Assembly (NCBI GenBank): GCA_907163345.1
Contig: CAJQUN010001246.1
Span: 1-64,000, forward strand
Reading direction: 5' to 3'
DNA: 64,000 bases
Source of the DNA: Haberlea rhodopensis
Lineage: Eukaryota > Streptophyta > Magnoliopsida > Lamiales > Gesneriaceae
Both the position numbers and the translations under genes were made by a program. The notes under the pieces were generated by a model. That model saw only the letters and a program-made list of their open reading frames with translations. It did not search any database and was not told the DNA's origin. Below are positions 13,513-26,289 of the stretch, piece after piece. Position 1 is the stretch's first letter. Each line of letters starts with the position of its first letter.

Positions 13513-13800
13513 TACACTAATGTGGTTTGAAAATATACAGTTTACCCCCATAGTTTGAAAATATATAGTTTACCCCATGGTTTAAAAATATACAGTTTAC
13601 CCCTTGTATTTTGTGAAAATAGACAGTTTGCCCTCTGTAATTTGTGAATAGGTGCAAAACACCCCGTGTATGCTATGTTTTACAAACCACATGGGGATAA
13701 AATGCTTATTTTGAAAACCACATGTAGTAAACTGCCTATTAAAGGTATTAAAATGGGTAAAATGCTTATTTACAAACCACATGGGGTAAAATAATATTAT
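13513..13800. repeat. Fold-back of about 26-bp tandem units
   Basis: The left half repeats the word cagtttacccc preceded by tttgaaaata at about 26-bp spacing (four diverged copies from 13513 to 13630). The right half (13675-13800) repeats the inverted version, accacatgggg followed by taaaatgcttatt. The two halves can form an imperfect hairpin. It is non-coding. Confidence 0.6.
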
Positions 13801-13852
13801 CGATACAATGGGAGTAAATTATCACTACCTCAATTTATTAAAGCAACAATGT

Positions 13853-13854
<2 letters not shown>

Positions 13855-13921
<67 letters not shown>
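13855..13921. repeat. TA microsatellite, about 67 bp
   Basis: An uninterrupted TA run. The ORF that crosses it (13808-13990) is simply the Tyr-Ile translation of this repeat. Confidence 0.95.
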
Positions 13922-13923
<2 letters not shown>

Positions 13924-14465
13924 CAACCTCTCATACTTATCATTCTTTATTTACACTCTCACATTCATTGTGTCGACCATTTGCATATAATCAAAATTTA
14001 TCAAAAGTCTCTTTCTTGATCGATGCTGAAAATGCCCAAATAATCTTAACCATCCGGCCAATGACGCTACAAATTAGAATTTTGTACCATGATGATATTA
14101 CTAGTTAGCTACATGAAATTTGTTCCGAGTCGAAATGAAGGATATTGAAAATGCATCTAAAATGGGACAAAGGAATTGCCTTCAAAATCAAAGTAATGAA
14201 GTCCAAGTCCAAATAGAGGCGAGAGAGAATGAAAGAGGGATAAAGTTATAAACACAATAAATCTTATAGACACTAGAGCATTTAAACATTCCAGCCACTT
14301 TACTAATATCTCCTACAACCAAAAATGTATGTCAAGACTTGCGAGCTTCCCACACAAAAAAACCGGATCTTTCCGTTGACAAGAACCTCAATTTTTAAAG
14401 CAACATTACTCCAACAAGCAACCAGAAGATTACCAGATTCACTAGCGTGAGTTTGTGAAGATTGA

Positions 14466-17400
14466 TCACTGAGGCTCTTCATCAGGTAACTCCTCGCTCA
14501 GACCGCGTTGAGAAATTCGGTAGTATAGAATCCCCATTGTTGCCATGCATGCCCTGCACTCAGAACATAAAGAATAATTATTCCCTTTTTCATGAGGTTA
14601 GATATGTGTAAATTTGTAAATGTATCTAGAGAAAGATGCAGCAACATAAAACAAGAAAGTGCAACAGATATTACATTATAGCTATAATTAAGAGGAGTTT
14701 CCTTGGATCCATTCTTGATGACCTATGATGTCGTACACGGCCTTCTGAGGCATCATCTGCATGTGGCACATCTTTCCGTGGTGGTGCAGTCACCGGTAGA
14801 GTTGGCAATGCACTTGACCAGAAAGGTAGCAATGACCGGAGGAATTTGTGGCGAAATGTACCTGAAATTAAAAATCCAATAAGTGGGACTTTAATTGTGG
14901 ATAATAATAAGTGTGGAGAGACGAGACAACACAAAATATCATGTGGTCCGGCCATAGTGCCCACATTTTCAGATCAATGTCAAAAGGATTAAGACACTTG
15001 TTACTTCTCTTGCTTTCAAATATAAGAATCACCTCTTTTTTTCTTCTATTTTTTGATCAGGCAAAGATATATATTGATAAAATAAAAGGAGTACAAGTAG
15101 TACTCAAAAGTTACACAATAGGAAATAAAGGGGAAGCGAAAGACATCTAGGTGAAAAACTAGGCTGGAACATATAAAAATTTAGAAGAAATAACTCTGAC
15201 GATAATGAAAATGAAATAACAGATTTATCACAATCTTAGTTATATTAAAAAAATATCCAACACATCAAACTGATTTCCAACCATCCCCATTTAGTTGAAC
15301 ACCTAGATATTATTAAAGTGCTTAACTTGAGAAAAACAAGGTTTCTACTTCAATTGTAGAAGGCTAATCACCAGCATGCTGATTAGAAATAGACATGGAA
15401 CAACACATTGGGTGTTATACCATGGCGTCAACCGAACGAAAATCATGTTAACTTGTGAATACACATAAATGTCCATTGTGCATTCGCAAAACAGAGCAAC
15501 AACTACTACTAAAACTTTAATTTAATGAATTGGGGTAGACTATATTAACCATAGAAAGAATCATACAATGTTCTTACCTTTTCATATAGGTAAGTCAATA
15601 CATTTGAATGAAGTAACTTTAACTATAGCATAATAAATCATCTCAATTTTATTATATGTCAAAATTTTCATGATATAAATAATATTAAAATGTGATTCTA
15701 ATAAAATCAAACAAAATTCCAATAGTTAGGTACAGTTATTTCATGTACAAAAGATCGTTAGGTTGCATCTACAGAAATTAGCAACGAACAGGCTTAAGGA
15801 TTGAGGATCAAGTCCAGATATAGGCTAAAGGCATGTGTTCAGCAATTTAACTTAATGTTTGGCAACGAATGGATCAAGATCGAGTCATTTGCATAGGTCC
15901 GAGCTTTCTGAAAGGGCATGTAGAAGCACTTTCTTCCACTTACTTGTATTAGTATTTCTACTTGAAGGCAACAAAAACATAAGAAAGAAACAAAAAATTA
16001 AAGACTCATCACCTCTTCGTGTGTACTTCTTCTTGTTACCATCTTCATTATCCCCAAAATATGAGGACTCAGAGTTCTGCCTTTCAGCTTGCAGTCCACT
16101 CTTACGCGTGGTTGCACCAGGCTGGGTAACAGAAAGGTGCAAGAAACCACTAAGAAAAAACAGAAATACGCCACATAGAACATGAAAGTAAGTAAACACC
16201 ACATGCTAATGAAGATGACATCTTACACCAGAAGGGCTTGTGTTTTTCATGAAATCAGACTCATGATTAGGCAAAGATGCTGATGCTGAGCTAGGCCCAT
16301 CCATCTCCACAATATCTAAACTTGAAGGTCTTGCATAGCCTGTTGTGATAGAAGCTGCATTTTCTCCAACAGATGGATAAATATCACCAGGGTATTCTCT
16401 ACCTCCAGCAGCAGAGACATGCAACAGCGGTTCCGAGGTAAAGGCAGGTGGAGGACTTCGGGACTCTGATCCATGCAGTGAAACTGGATGGTTCCCAAAC
16501 AAGTTCTTCTCCAAAGCAGTCTGAAAACAGTGGACATGCTCCAGTATCACAAGGAAAAAGGAAGTTCCCAATCCCCCAACACTCACACCCAAACACACAT
16601 ACACACTCACTATCAAGGGCAGAGGGATGTTTAGTTTGGGGGGGAGGGGAAGGGGATATTGATTCACATATATGATACATAAATACAAATTGGTGGAAAA
16701 CTTAAGCAATTCCTTGTATTTGACCACACTCAAAAAAAAATAATCAATTGGTGTGGTCAAATTTTTAAGATATAAATAAAGATAATAGTCAAGGTGAACT
16801 TTTATTTTTGTTTAATTATTCTTAAGTCAATCAAGAAAATAGAAAAATTATTAGAATTTCGAAATTAAATACGTTCTGAGAGAGAAGATAGATGTAAGGT
16901 TTCATCACATGAAGTCATGTCCTTTGTAAAATTTAAAAAAATGACATTAAAAACATTAATATGATTCAAGTTTTTGAAAAGATCGAAATATAAATCACAT
17001 TTGTACTAATTTGCATTATTATCCTATTTATGTGGTCTTGTACATATGCAACAAAGAAACTTTAAAACAAAAGACAATCGCGTAACATCTTTTTGTATGA
17101 AATGTCTCACTCTAGATAATCATTTCTCCGTCTTTGATAAGTTGATGTTGCTTCATTTTGCTCAATTTATCAATCTGAATTTTATTTAGTTGATTTAATG
17201 TATCCATAAAATCAGCTAGATAATTTTATGTTCTTATTTTTAGTGATTTACTTTATAAATTTAAAAGAAATTAAAAGCCAAGTTCAGGAATGAACAGTAT
17301 GGGAAGAGATCTTGTGTATAAATTAGTGTGGTTATTTGCTGACCTCACTCATGTTCTCTTTTTTTGTTGAAAAGTTCACTGGTGTTTTACTTGTACCCAA

Positions 17401-20400
17401 TGCAACTGGAAAAAAAAATTTGCCATAAAGATTATGAAAAGTTATATGCTTAGCTGAATTAAAAATCTTCTGATATATGATTGATTGGTCACATTAAGAA
17501 GTGTATTTTTAGCATGTTCGATTATTCACAAACGTTAGAATGTTTTAGGAACACAGTCAAATACTGTAGAGGTTCCACCCCAACATCCGAGGTCCTAACA
17601 ACACCCTATCTCACTAACACAAACAAACGTACCTAGCAAGATCATCTAATGACTGGAAATTAGCAGGTAGATAGAACGAGCACATCAAAGAGAACATGGA
17701 GGAAGAGAACGGATAGAAGGCAAGAAATTGAGCTTTGACGGAGTATTACTAAAGCCAGGGATGTTGCCTGGGAAAGAAGTTGCGCAATCTATTATTAAGT
17801 TACACACCATGCAAGCAAGAATGCGCAGAGCACTTAAGAGGGAAGAAGTGAATATTTTAGAGTGGTACATGCAAGCAGGAATGCGCAGAGCACTTAAGAG
17901 GGAAAAAGTGAATATTTTAGAGTGGTAGTGTGATAAGTAATGCCCAATATTTTTTCAGATTATAATTTTTTATTGGTGGCAAGTCAATTAACTTTATGTA
18001 CTCGAATGGCAAGATAAAAAATTTGCCTTCTTTTCAATGTTAGGTACAAAAAAAGGAAACTCTCACACATAAAAAATGTGTCCCCGTCAAAAAAACCAAC
18101 TCTTCTTAACCCCTAAAAATTCCAAATTCCTCTTCCACCATGTCACGAGACCCTCATTTCCAAGCACAATTAACCACGTAAGTGCATCATTCGATAGAAT
18201 AAGATTCACCTAATGACCTGGATTTATGATAAATTCCCAAATATTATAATCACTTAAGAGAATATTGAGAACTGGAATTTATGAAGCATGCTGCATGCCC
18301 AATAAAATAGAGAACAGAAACCTTATGACATGAATACATTTATTTATCCAAATCATTGATGAAGTTGTCAGCAGTTCATAAGACCACGTTTAAGCAACAA
18401 TAATATAACGTGCAGTTTGTTATAATGTAGATAAGATTAATATTTTACCTGCATGATGGCTTCTTTCAGTTTTGAATGAAGGCGTGATCCAGAATCCTTG
18501 ATACTTTTTGGCGGCCATATCTGCAACCAGTCAAGAATAATTCACAAGATTGAAACATATACCAGTAGACAAGCAGAGATGCTAATGTAAGCAAAACTTA
18601 ATGGCCATCGTGTTAGACAGATGACAGATACACATGATGGAAGAGTCCAATTTCAATGTTGGTTTAGAATACCAAGAGCTTCATCTCATATCCAGTTGAT
18701 CTAGAATATTTCATCCAAGTAACTACGATTACAATCTTCAATCTATAAACTTGGTTTATAAGTTGATAACATTAATGTGACGATTTTATTACTTGAGTTT
18801 GGGATTCCCATCACTCAGTAAACAGGGCCGAAAGATATAGCCTCGATCAAATATAATATGGTTATAGAAGTTTAAAACATAAGTCGCTTGCATTTAAAAA
18901 TAATTAAGTCGCATCAAGACACTGGCTTCACTCCAACGTCCACTCAAACACCCCAATATTCATCGCGCAAACAAAGGACAATGTATAATAAAGAATCTCA
19001 ATTTGGTTACAAGTTGCATGAATACAATGGTACTGGTTGGGAAGCTAAAAACAACAGGTTTCATGCATTAAAGGAAATTTCTGCCTGTTCTCCCTTCATA
19101 ATGAACAAAAAATTAAGGCACAATTCCGTCAAAAAAAATCACAAGAGACTCCAATACCACTATACTTGTTCTCTCCGACTTAACTTCCGGATATGTCTTG
19201 AAACATATGAAATTAACCATAAAATTGGGTAAATATAGTCACAACTTCTAATATCTCTGGTAACAGCTCAGAGAAAATATATCGCCACAAACAAGGTTTT
19301 CAACCTAATTTTTTAGAACTATTTTGACTACCTTAGTCCTCACAAGTCATGGTTTCCACCATCAGTTTGAAATGCAGACTACACACCAAGATCCTTTGAT
19401 TAAGACACACTACTCCTGCTATATAAAGATCAATTGTGAAGACCTAAATCTAAAACTCAGAATTCATCTAAGAAGTTCATCGTCAACATCCTGACCATAC
19501 TGATAGGTTAGGTTATGCAAGAAAGCAAGCCTCATTTTTCTGCCTAAATTATTATGCAAACCTCATCTCTTGATGCTTTATTGACTCATGTAAGGAGTTG
19601 CATGGTACTAATAGCTGGTTCCCATGATAAAGGTCATAAAAGATTCAGAATTAGAGCCATCTATAAGACAGAACAATCAAATGCCAAGAACAACTTTGTT
19701 GCATGAACATGTTAAAATGGACCATGAAAAAAAGGTAACAAGACAATAAAAAATGACATTGATTTCCAGGCAGAACATACAGAAGTTGAACAGGCAGGAC
19801 AAACGTATCCAGCAGGGGCAGTGTGCGGAGGTAAACTTTTAATGTGTGAAACTAAGCAGCTTGTATGCATAATATCTGCAAAATGCAATAATGGGTCAGG
19901 TGAGAAGAATGGTTTGAATTTAAACTGAAAGCAAAAATGAAAAATGAAACAACCAATCAGGTTCACTTACGCAAACAGCCCAATCGAGTATTCTGAGAGT
20001 CAGCTCCTTCTTCAACCACAGCATGACAATAGCAGCATTTAGGAGGCCAGTCATAGTCACCATCGATTACCCAATCAGAGTACGTCCTCACCTAAAATGT
20101 AGAAGCAAAATTTCCTTTCTAGCTCATTCGAAATATGCATCTGAGCACTGAAAGAATTGATTGGAATACTCATACCACACAAATTTGGTGCTCCGGAAAG
20201 CATATACATTCCCCACAGACGGGCACCTTGTGAACGAAGCAATACAACTTTGTCGCCTAAAACCCATATCATACAGAATGAATTATCATTGTTGCGTTCA
20301 AGACAAAAAATTAAACATCATCACCGGATACGGTAACCACGGATCACATAAGCAATCGAAACACTGAAAGCCACGCTATCGGAGAGTTAAATTGGCCAAT

Positions 20401-20680
20401 TGACTATTTGACTTATCGCACCATATCACTAACATAACCAAATCTTAAATCGGAAAGTTTTATTCGAATCACAAACCATCCACTACTCATAAACACACGT
20501 CGTTACGAAACTAGAGAATAACATATCTTCGTAATTAAGAATTCAAAGCTCGATCCGATCTAAAATTAGCAAAATGCACGTATTATTTTCACCAGCATTC
20601 AAATTGAAAATTAAACATCAAGAACAAAAATCGATGCGTGTGTTAACGCGCAGTACCTTGCGGCATTTACAGACCACCAT
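14466..20680 (-). CDS. ZFPL1: ZFPL1 homologue, zinc-finger Golgi membrane protein, 9 exons, complete
   Basis: Exons in coding order are 20657-20680, 20176-20256, 19971-20091, 19781-19875, 18449-18520, 16227-16520, 16013-16121, 14675-14861 and 14466-14553. All have GT-AG introns and consistent phase, giving 356 aa. The N-terminal third has two Cys/His clusters (B-box-like, then RING-like): CKCR at residue 4, CFVH, CGEC, CCYC, GCLHIMHTSC and CPAC. The middle is low-complexity and Ser/Pro-rich. The C-terminus has RMDPRK followed by a hydrophobic span (about 317-338), so it is a tail-anchored-like membrane protein. Animal ZFPL1 is a cis-Golgi protein; the plant function is inferred from homology only. 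The first coding exon is 24 nt. Another ATG lies 5 nt upstream, out of frame with the conserved N-terminus. Intron 5 carries a 60-bp tandem duplication. Confidence 0.93.
17811..17926. repeat. 60-bp tandem duplication inside ZFPL1 intron 5
   Basis: The unit starting gcaagcaagaatgcgcagag at 17811 recurs at 17871 with only a few changes (aag to agg, gaag to aaag). The period is exactly 60 bp, and the + strand ORF 17728-17928 stays open through both copies. No protein family is recognised. Confidence 0.85.
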
Positions 20681-22066
20681 CGCATGGAATAGCTAAGAAA
20701 ACCGAGGAATTCCAGATCGATATTTCGGAAGCAAATTTCACAAATATTTTAATTTCAGTTTGTATGAATTTAGCTAAACCAGATGAAAATCAGATCATCA
20801 GATTTGCCTTCAATTAAATTTTTTTTTCCAGATTCAACCGTTCAGAATTTAGGATACTGAAATATGTTTATCTCGGCTCTCGAGCTCGAGTACTTTGCCG
20901 ATCTTCTTAGGCCCGTTGATGCTGTAATGGACCACTTAGGTGGGCTTGTTTTGGGCTATTTCGTGTAAAGTCCACTTACTCACACACTACAAAAAACCCA
21001 CATGTAAATGTTATTTTTATTATTATTTTTTAATCAAGGGTGGTGTTTTTTTTCTTAAACAACCATGCTCGAACTCGAGTAATTCCCAATTTTGAAAAGG
21101 AGTGACATCGCGCATTACAAAATTCTTCACTCGAGTCAAGTTAAGAATTTATTCAGATGTGTTTTGATTGATTGTTTTGATTTGGATGAAATTATTTGAA
21201 AACTAATCATTTAAACTCATGGATTTGAAATTACACGCAGTATATTAATTTCAAATCCTTCGAAAATCCAAAGGAATATCTATTGAAAAAGAATGAGAAA
21301 CTTGAATTACATCCTTCACTTTCTTACCCAAACATAAATGATGGATTTAGGTGGAGAATTTGAAATCTACTCATTTCAAATCCTTCATTCCAAATACAAC
21401 ATCAAAATTTTTTAGACACGGTGTATATTGACATCATCGAGTTTTTTGTAATTTCATGTTGAGAATCGAGCACCACCGACTATAAAACTAGCAAAGTCAA
21501 GATTGAGCTTAAAATTCACTAATTAAAATGAATTTGAGGATAACTAGCAAATTCTTTCCAAGTTAAACCGGAGTAGATGTTGTGCTAGGTTTCGTTAGAA
21601 TATGAAAGAATTATTGAATTAGATTAAATCCACTATTATTTGTTTACTATCTCGCAATATTATAATCTACATTATTCTTAAATTTATTTTCAAGGCTATA
21701 GCTAAGCAAAGCTCAAAATGATTATATTTGTGCTTAAAAAATTATTATTAACTCACAAAATATCCAATGTCATAAATTGTTTTAATTTTAAATCACTCCA
21801 TTTGTTTATAAAGTTATCTTCATTATATGTTTGATAGATGTTGCCCTCACGATAATGCCTGTGGCAACATCAATATATTCATATATTGTAATTCTAGTTA
21901 AATATTATTGATTGATCCGTGCAAAAAGTAAAATAAAGAAACTACTCTTTATGTTAACTTGAGTGAATTACGTATAGACCCCTCTAATTTGAAAATTGTG
22001 AATTCCACTTTCTAGATAAAAGAATGTCAATCCCACATGCAATGTGATATGATTTGCTATTTTCCG
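20681..22066. other. Upstream flank of the ZFPL1 gene and intergenic DNA
   Basis: This includes the probable 5' untranslated region and promoter of the - strand ZFPL1 gene; a CTCGAGCTCGAG palindromic stretch lies at 20880-20890. About 21150-21410 holds short inverted blocks around ggatttgaaatt and aatttcaaatcc, which look like a degenerate MITE. No gene is seen. Confidence 0.5.
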
Positions 22067-22552
22067 TGTTCGGTAGAATTATGTGCTGCGGAAAATAAAT
22101 GAAAGACACCACAATTTTTACGTGAAAAACCTCCAAAATAAAGGAAAAATCACGGAACACAGTCCAGTAGAATCTTCACTATAAAATTGTATTGATTTAC
22201 AGGATTTAAACACAAAACAAAAACTTTCAGAAACAACATAAGAATGAAGATCGAACATGCTATAATATGCTATCTTCGGAGGCTTTTCTTGCCTAGAAAA
22301 ATCAACCATTTGCAATGGGACTATCTGTGTGTACTTATAGTGTTAATCCCGGTGGTTGGCACACGAGAAATTAGGAATATGATCTTCTTTGATCGTGACA
22401 TTATTGGATCAAAACGTGTCTGAGAAGCCAGTTGATTTGTTAGTTATGTCTGGGTCTTTCGCTACCCTTTGACCAGTATGCCGAGCAGGTTTTGATGTTC
22501 TTTGGGCAGCTTGTGTTCTGGGCTTTTTGCTTGGCATATCTCTTGCTCGGGT
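22067..22552 (-). mobile_element. LTR-like sequence at the left edge of the retrotransposon block
   Basis: The sequence starts TGTTCGGTAG and has the style of retroelement termini (an acgtgaaaaacctcc stretch like that in the copia LTRs at 31.9 and 51.5 kb). It ends where a solo LTR is inserted at 22553. It may be part of the 3' LTR of the Tat element D, but its partner LTR would lie outside the window, so neither the boundaries nor the ownership can be settled. Confidence 0.35.
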
Positions 22553-24446
22553 TGTGACACCCCTTACACATATAACACATACACATTAGGCATATAACAT
22601 AATATTAATGGCAGCGGAACTTATCATATTTCATAACATGCAATCAAGACGTTTAGCATATTATAATTTACAAGGCATATAGAGATATGTATGTCACAAA
22701 ATAACCAAGGTTGTACCATTCACAACCCAACCAAAAACCTATACAGTATATGCAAATGACGAGCTGAGGGAGAAGGACTAGAGTCAGCCAGCCGACCTTG
22801 GATCCATACTTCCAAAATATGCAGAAACACCTTGTATGTTCAAACTTTATCCACATCAACTGAAAATCAACATTTGCATTTGGTGAGTTGCATTCTCAAT
22901 GAGCATATTCAAATAACGTAGTGTTTAAAATCACATAAGTATATCATTCATATCCACATAAGCACATGAATATACTCACATGATTCATCATAATCTGTAT
23001 ATCAACTCACATGATTCGTATAAAATGAAATGATGCACATGTATGTCCGTATTGTTATTATGTTATGCACCAACTAATACCAAGAACAATCCGTGATCAC
23101 GATATGGCCATGGCACTCTGTAGATCCCCTTTTGAGTTCTCGATTAACTTGGGATCGATATTCTTTGATTCTGTAATTCTGACCGTACTCAGAATGCAAT
23201 AACACATGGTTCAAGGTCATTAGTGACCATAACAGAGTTCTTTAATCTCTTATGAATGCACATGTCATAATCATATGCATAACATTGAAATAATAAGGTA
23301 AATAACATCATATAGATCGTATAAACATCTCGACATGTACATTTCAGAACTCAATTTAGTTCTTGCACATCATATTGTCAATTCATTCACCAATTCAAGG
23401 TACTTATATAATACAAATCACATTCTCATATAAAATTAAATGCCAAGTTATAAGGATATACTCACCAGGTGTTGCACATATCTCGATGATTCACCTAATT
23501 CGCCTTATTTGTGCCCTGACCTATAAACGCGTGTCAAATGCACAACCAAGTTGAATATCACATTTCTACTACCCATTTCAGTATATGCATGTCATCTATG
23601 ATATCTCCATACTTGAGGATCCTAATGGTTATGCAATAGTTAGTTATAAGTGTATCAAATATGTTGTTGCCCTCTTGTCATTCATGTGAAATTAGTGTGT
23701 AGAATATAGGTTTACAATCAAGTCATATTATATATTTACTTAAAGTCCTTATTTTTCAACCTAAATAACTGTCCAAATGGTTATAGAACGTAGTTACAGC
23801 AGCTAACTCTTCACATATATAAAAAATATGTAGTTCATAATTAAGGGAATTTTACCTGAATTTGCTGCTAATGATAGCAAAATCTTCACATCAAAACCTT
23901 CATAATTTGCACAAGAAAAGGCATCTATTTGAGATTGTTGGCTCGAGACACAACACACAGCTTTCAGCTAATTATACATTCCCACTTTGCATTCAAATTG
24001 TAGGTTGGAGGTTCTACGTGTCTCAATGTCCTTTTGCGAACTTTGGTCAAGGAAGTGGTGTTGACTTCACATCACAAATTGTGTCTTATGAATTAGTCAG
24101 AATATATAGATAACTTTCACTATATTCTATTCAATAGATAATAATCTATTCAGTATAATATATACATTATTTTTCTTTAATAAAATGTCTATTCCATATA
24201 TATTTAAATTCACTATAATGAATCTATGCAATATTTTAAAATCTATTCCATTATTATTTTTATACTATATTAATCAAATTTAATCAATATCATAAATTTA
24301 GTCGATATCAATTAAACTATATTCACAATCTCTATACTGTCCAAGACATATATGAAATGTCAAAATATATGCATTTATGCTTATGAATGATTTCATATAT
24401 GCAATGATACTTATCCATGATCATGTAAAGTTTTCGGGTCATGACA
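22553..24446 (-). mobile_element. Probable solo LTR, 1.9 kb
   Basis: The interval begins TGTGACACCCC and ends GGGTCATGACA, that is TG...CA ends with short inverted termini (TGTGAC/TGTCAT). Both ends are in the style of chromovirus-type gypsy LTRs. No gag or pol sequence lies inside and no second copy is seen nearby. The flanks CGGGT (22548-22552) and CGGCG (24447-24451) match in only three of five positions, so the target duplication is weak. Confidence 0.5.
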
Positions 24447-25690
24447 CGGCGCTTGCATGAGATTTTACCAAAGAAGCTGACTCATCCTACGACATAACCT
24501 CACCCCTGAAGTAAATTGAGACGAGAGTATTGAAGTCTCGGTTTTTGGCCTCGAGGTAAAATCCGCATTCTGAACGGCCTGGGGTTTTTTCTTGCTCTCT
24601 TTCCCGCCCAATGTTTTCAAAATGCCCCGTGACATTTGGTTTCCCGAATCTCATCTGTGACCGTTCATTCGATTTATTTTGGACAGTGATGATCAAATGA
24701 CTGTTCAACTGGCCCCCTACAAATATGTCACCATCCCCTTCATTATACTCACTTCTTTCATTCTGTTTCCGAGCCAGCATCAGATGAGCGAGCACTATTC
24801 TGTCTTTCAGAATTTCCAGCACCCGATTAATCAATATGTCTTTCTTGTCATACGACTCCTCTTGAGAGCAATCAACGAATATAGAACTTTCATGGGGGAA
24901 AAGTCGTCCAACCTCCATCCTCTACCTACCTCATCGGATAGCGAGGAAACGTTGAGTTCTTTCGGTTCTTTGGCTATTCGAAAGGAGAATGAACAAGATG
25001 GTATATAACAGGGCTTGGTTGGCCAAGGTCCCTTGGTACAAATTCTTCTAGTCGAGGATTCGTACCAGTCATCATCTCTCCCGCATCCGAGAAAAATGGG
25101 AGATCCCTGAAATCACCTCCCTTATTGCTCCCTCTTTGGGATCACACCCCTATTTACCCCCTGAGGGTTATTTTCTTTTTATCTAGACCAACTTCGAGGG
25201 GGCTTGCGTTTTCCAATTCCTGCCTTCTTTCTTGCTGTTGAGAACTATTTTACTGTTTCACTCAGCCAACTGTTCCCTAACATCTATAGGTTGTTGGCTG
25301 GTTTTTTTATTGTTCTTTCTTATTTGGGTTTCACCTCCATTCCTGAGTTATTTCACTGTTTCTTCCAATTAAATGAGAAGGAAGTGGGTCTATTTTATTT
25401 CTCTTCCCGAAAGGGGGTCGGTTTCCTTAAGAACTACCCCTCTTCAATAAAGGAGTGTAATAAAGTGTACGTTTTTGCTCGTCCGTCTCAGCCTTGGGAC
25501 TGCCCCATGCTTTGGAGGGAAAGTCTCCCGAGCGCCGAATCCATCAAGGGTCTCCTCGAGAAAGAACTATATCTGTCCATTCGTCAGAAACTCGGTGACC
25601 AGTGTTACGACCTGACAGAGCTTATTGACGACGGATTGATGTACTTGTTCTTGCTGAGCCGGAAGGGCACATCACTACGCATGCCCCTCG

Positions 25691-25767
25691 GTGTGTGACT
25701 AGAGCACCTTCTTCTTCTCGTAAATAGTGATTATTTCTCGGACTAATCTTGTTGTCCCTTTATGCAG
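25691..25767 (+). other. Probable intron 1 of the antisense gene in element D
   Basis: The donor GTGTGT follows ATGCCCCTCG and the acceptor TTTATGCAG precedes AGGAG. The interval is 77 bp, T-rich before the acceptor, and has a stop at its start that splicing would remove. Confidence 0.6.
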
Positions 25768-26214
25768 AGGAGAAAATGAATAGATGAAGGATGTTGCCCA
25801 ACTTGAAGGGTAAGTCCTCGAAGAGCCAAGCTTCGGGGCAGGCATCGGGAGGACATTACCAATCAATTCAAGGGGGAACCCTTGGTTACTCATCCTCGCA
25901 AGAGGGCAGCACGCGAAGGCCAAGGTTCCCTCCAGAATCCCTCATGCCAAAAAAAAAACATGCCTGCAACTACTCCTCCCAAACCCCGAGCTTCATCCCA
26001 ATCGACCCCTTCTTCTGCTCCCAGCAATCTTTGCACCCCCCCGAAAACATGTCCCTCTCTGGGACTACTGTCCTCACGTTCCATTCATTAAAAAACCTGA
26101 CCCCAGAACCTCTCAATACATCATTTCCTTCTCTCCCAACTGTCCATACAGAAAGCTTATCGGGAATTAGCTTTCAGCAACTTGGTGAATGATTTCTCCA
26201 CTTATTTGGTGAAG

Positions 26215-26289
26215 GTAAGTCAGATTTTTTTTCAAGAGTTTTCTAAATATTTTTGTTCATGCTCATTATTTCGCTGTGTTTTTGTGCAG
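26215..26289 (+). other. Probable intron 2 of the antisense gene in element D
   Basis: Consensus donor GAAG|GTAAGT, a T-rich body and acceptor TTTTTGTGCAG|GCC; 75 bp; phase 0 between two segments that read as continuous coiled-coil protein. Confidence 0.75.

Noticed and set aside
13808..13990. ORF with a long Tyr-Ile repeat
   Set aside because: It is only the translation of the TA microsatellite.
16206..16760. 184-codon - strand ORF as an independent gene
   Set aside because: It is ZFPL1 exon 6 (16227-16520) read through into both neighbouring introns; splice sites and homology define the exon.
22548..24451. A firm target duplication for the 1.9-kb solo LTR
   Set aside because: CGGGT and CGGCG match in three of five positions, too weak to claim.
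24487..24918. 143-codon - strand ORF next to the antisense gene of element D
   Set aside because: No recognisable domain. It overlaps the start of the better supported + strand gene and lies in retroelement DNA.
25090..25140. Polypurine tract and 3' LTR end of element D near 25116 (- strand)
   Set aside because: The pyrimidine-rich + strand stretch and the CA before it look right, but the + strand antisense gene appears to run through this position, so the LTR boundary must lie further left.
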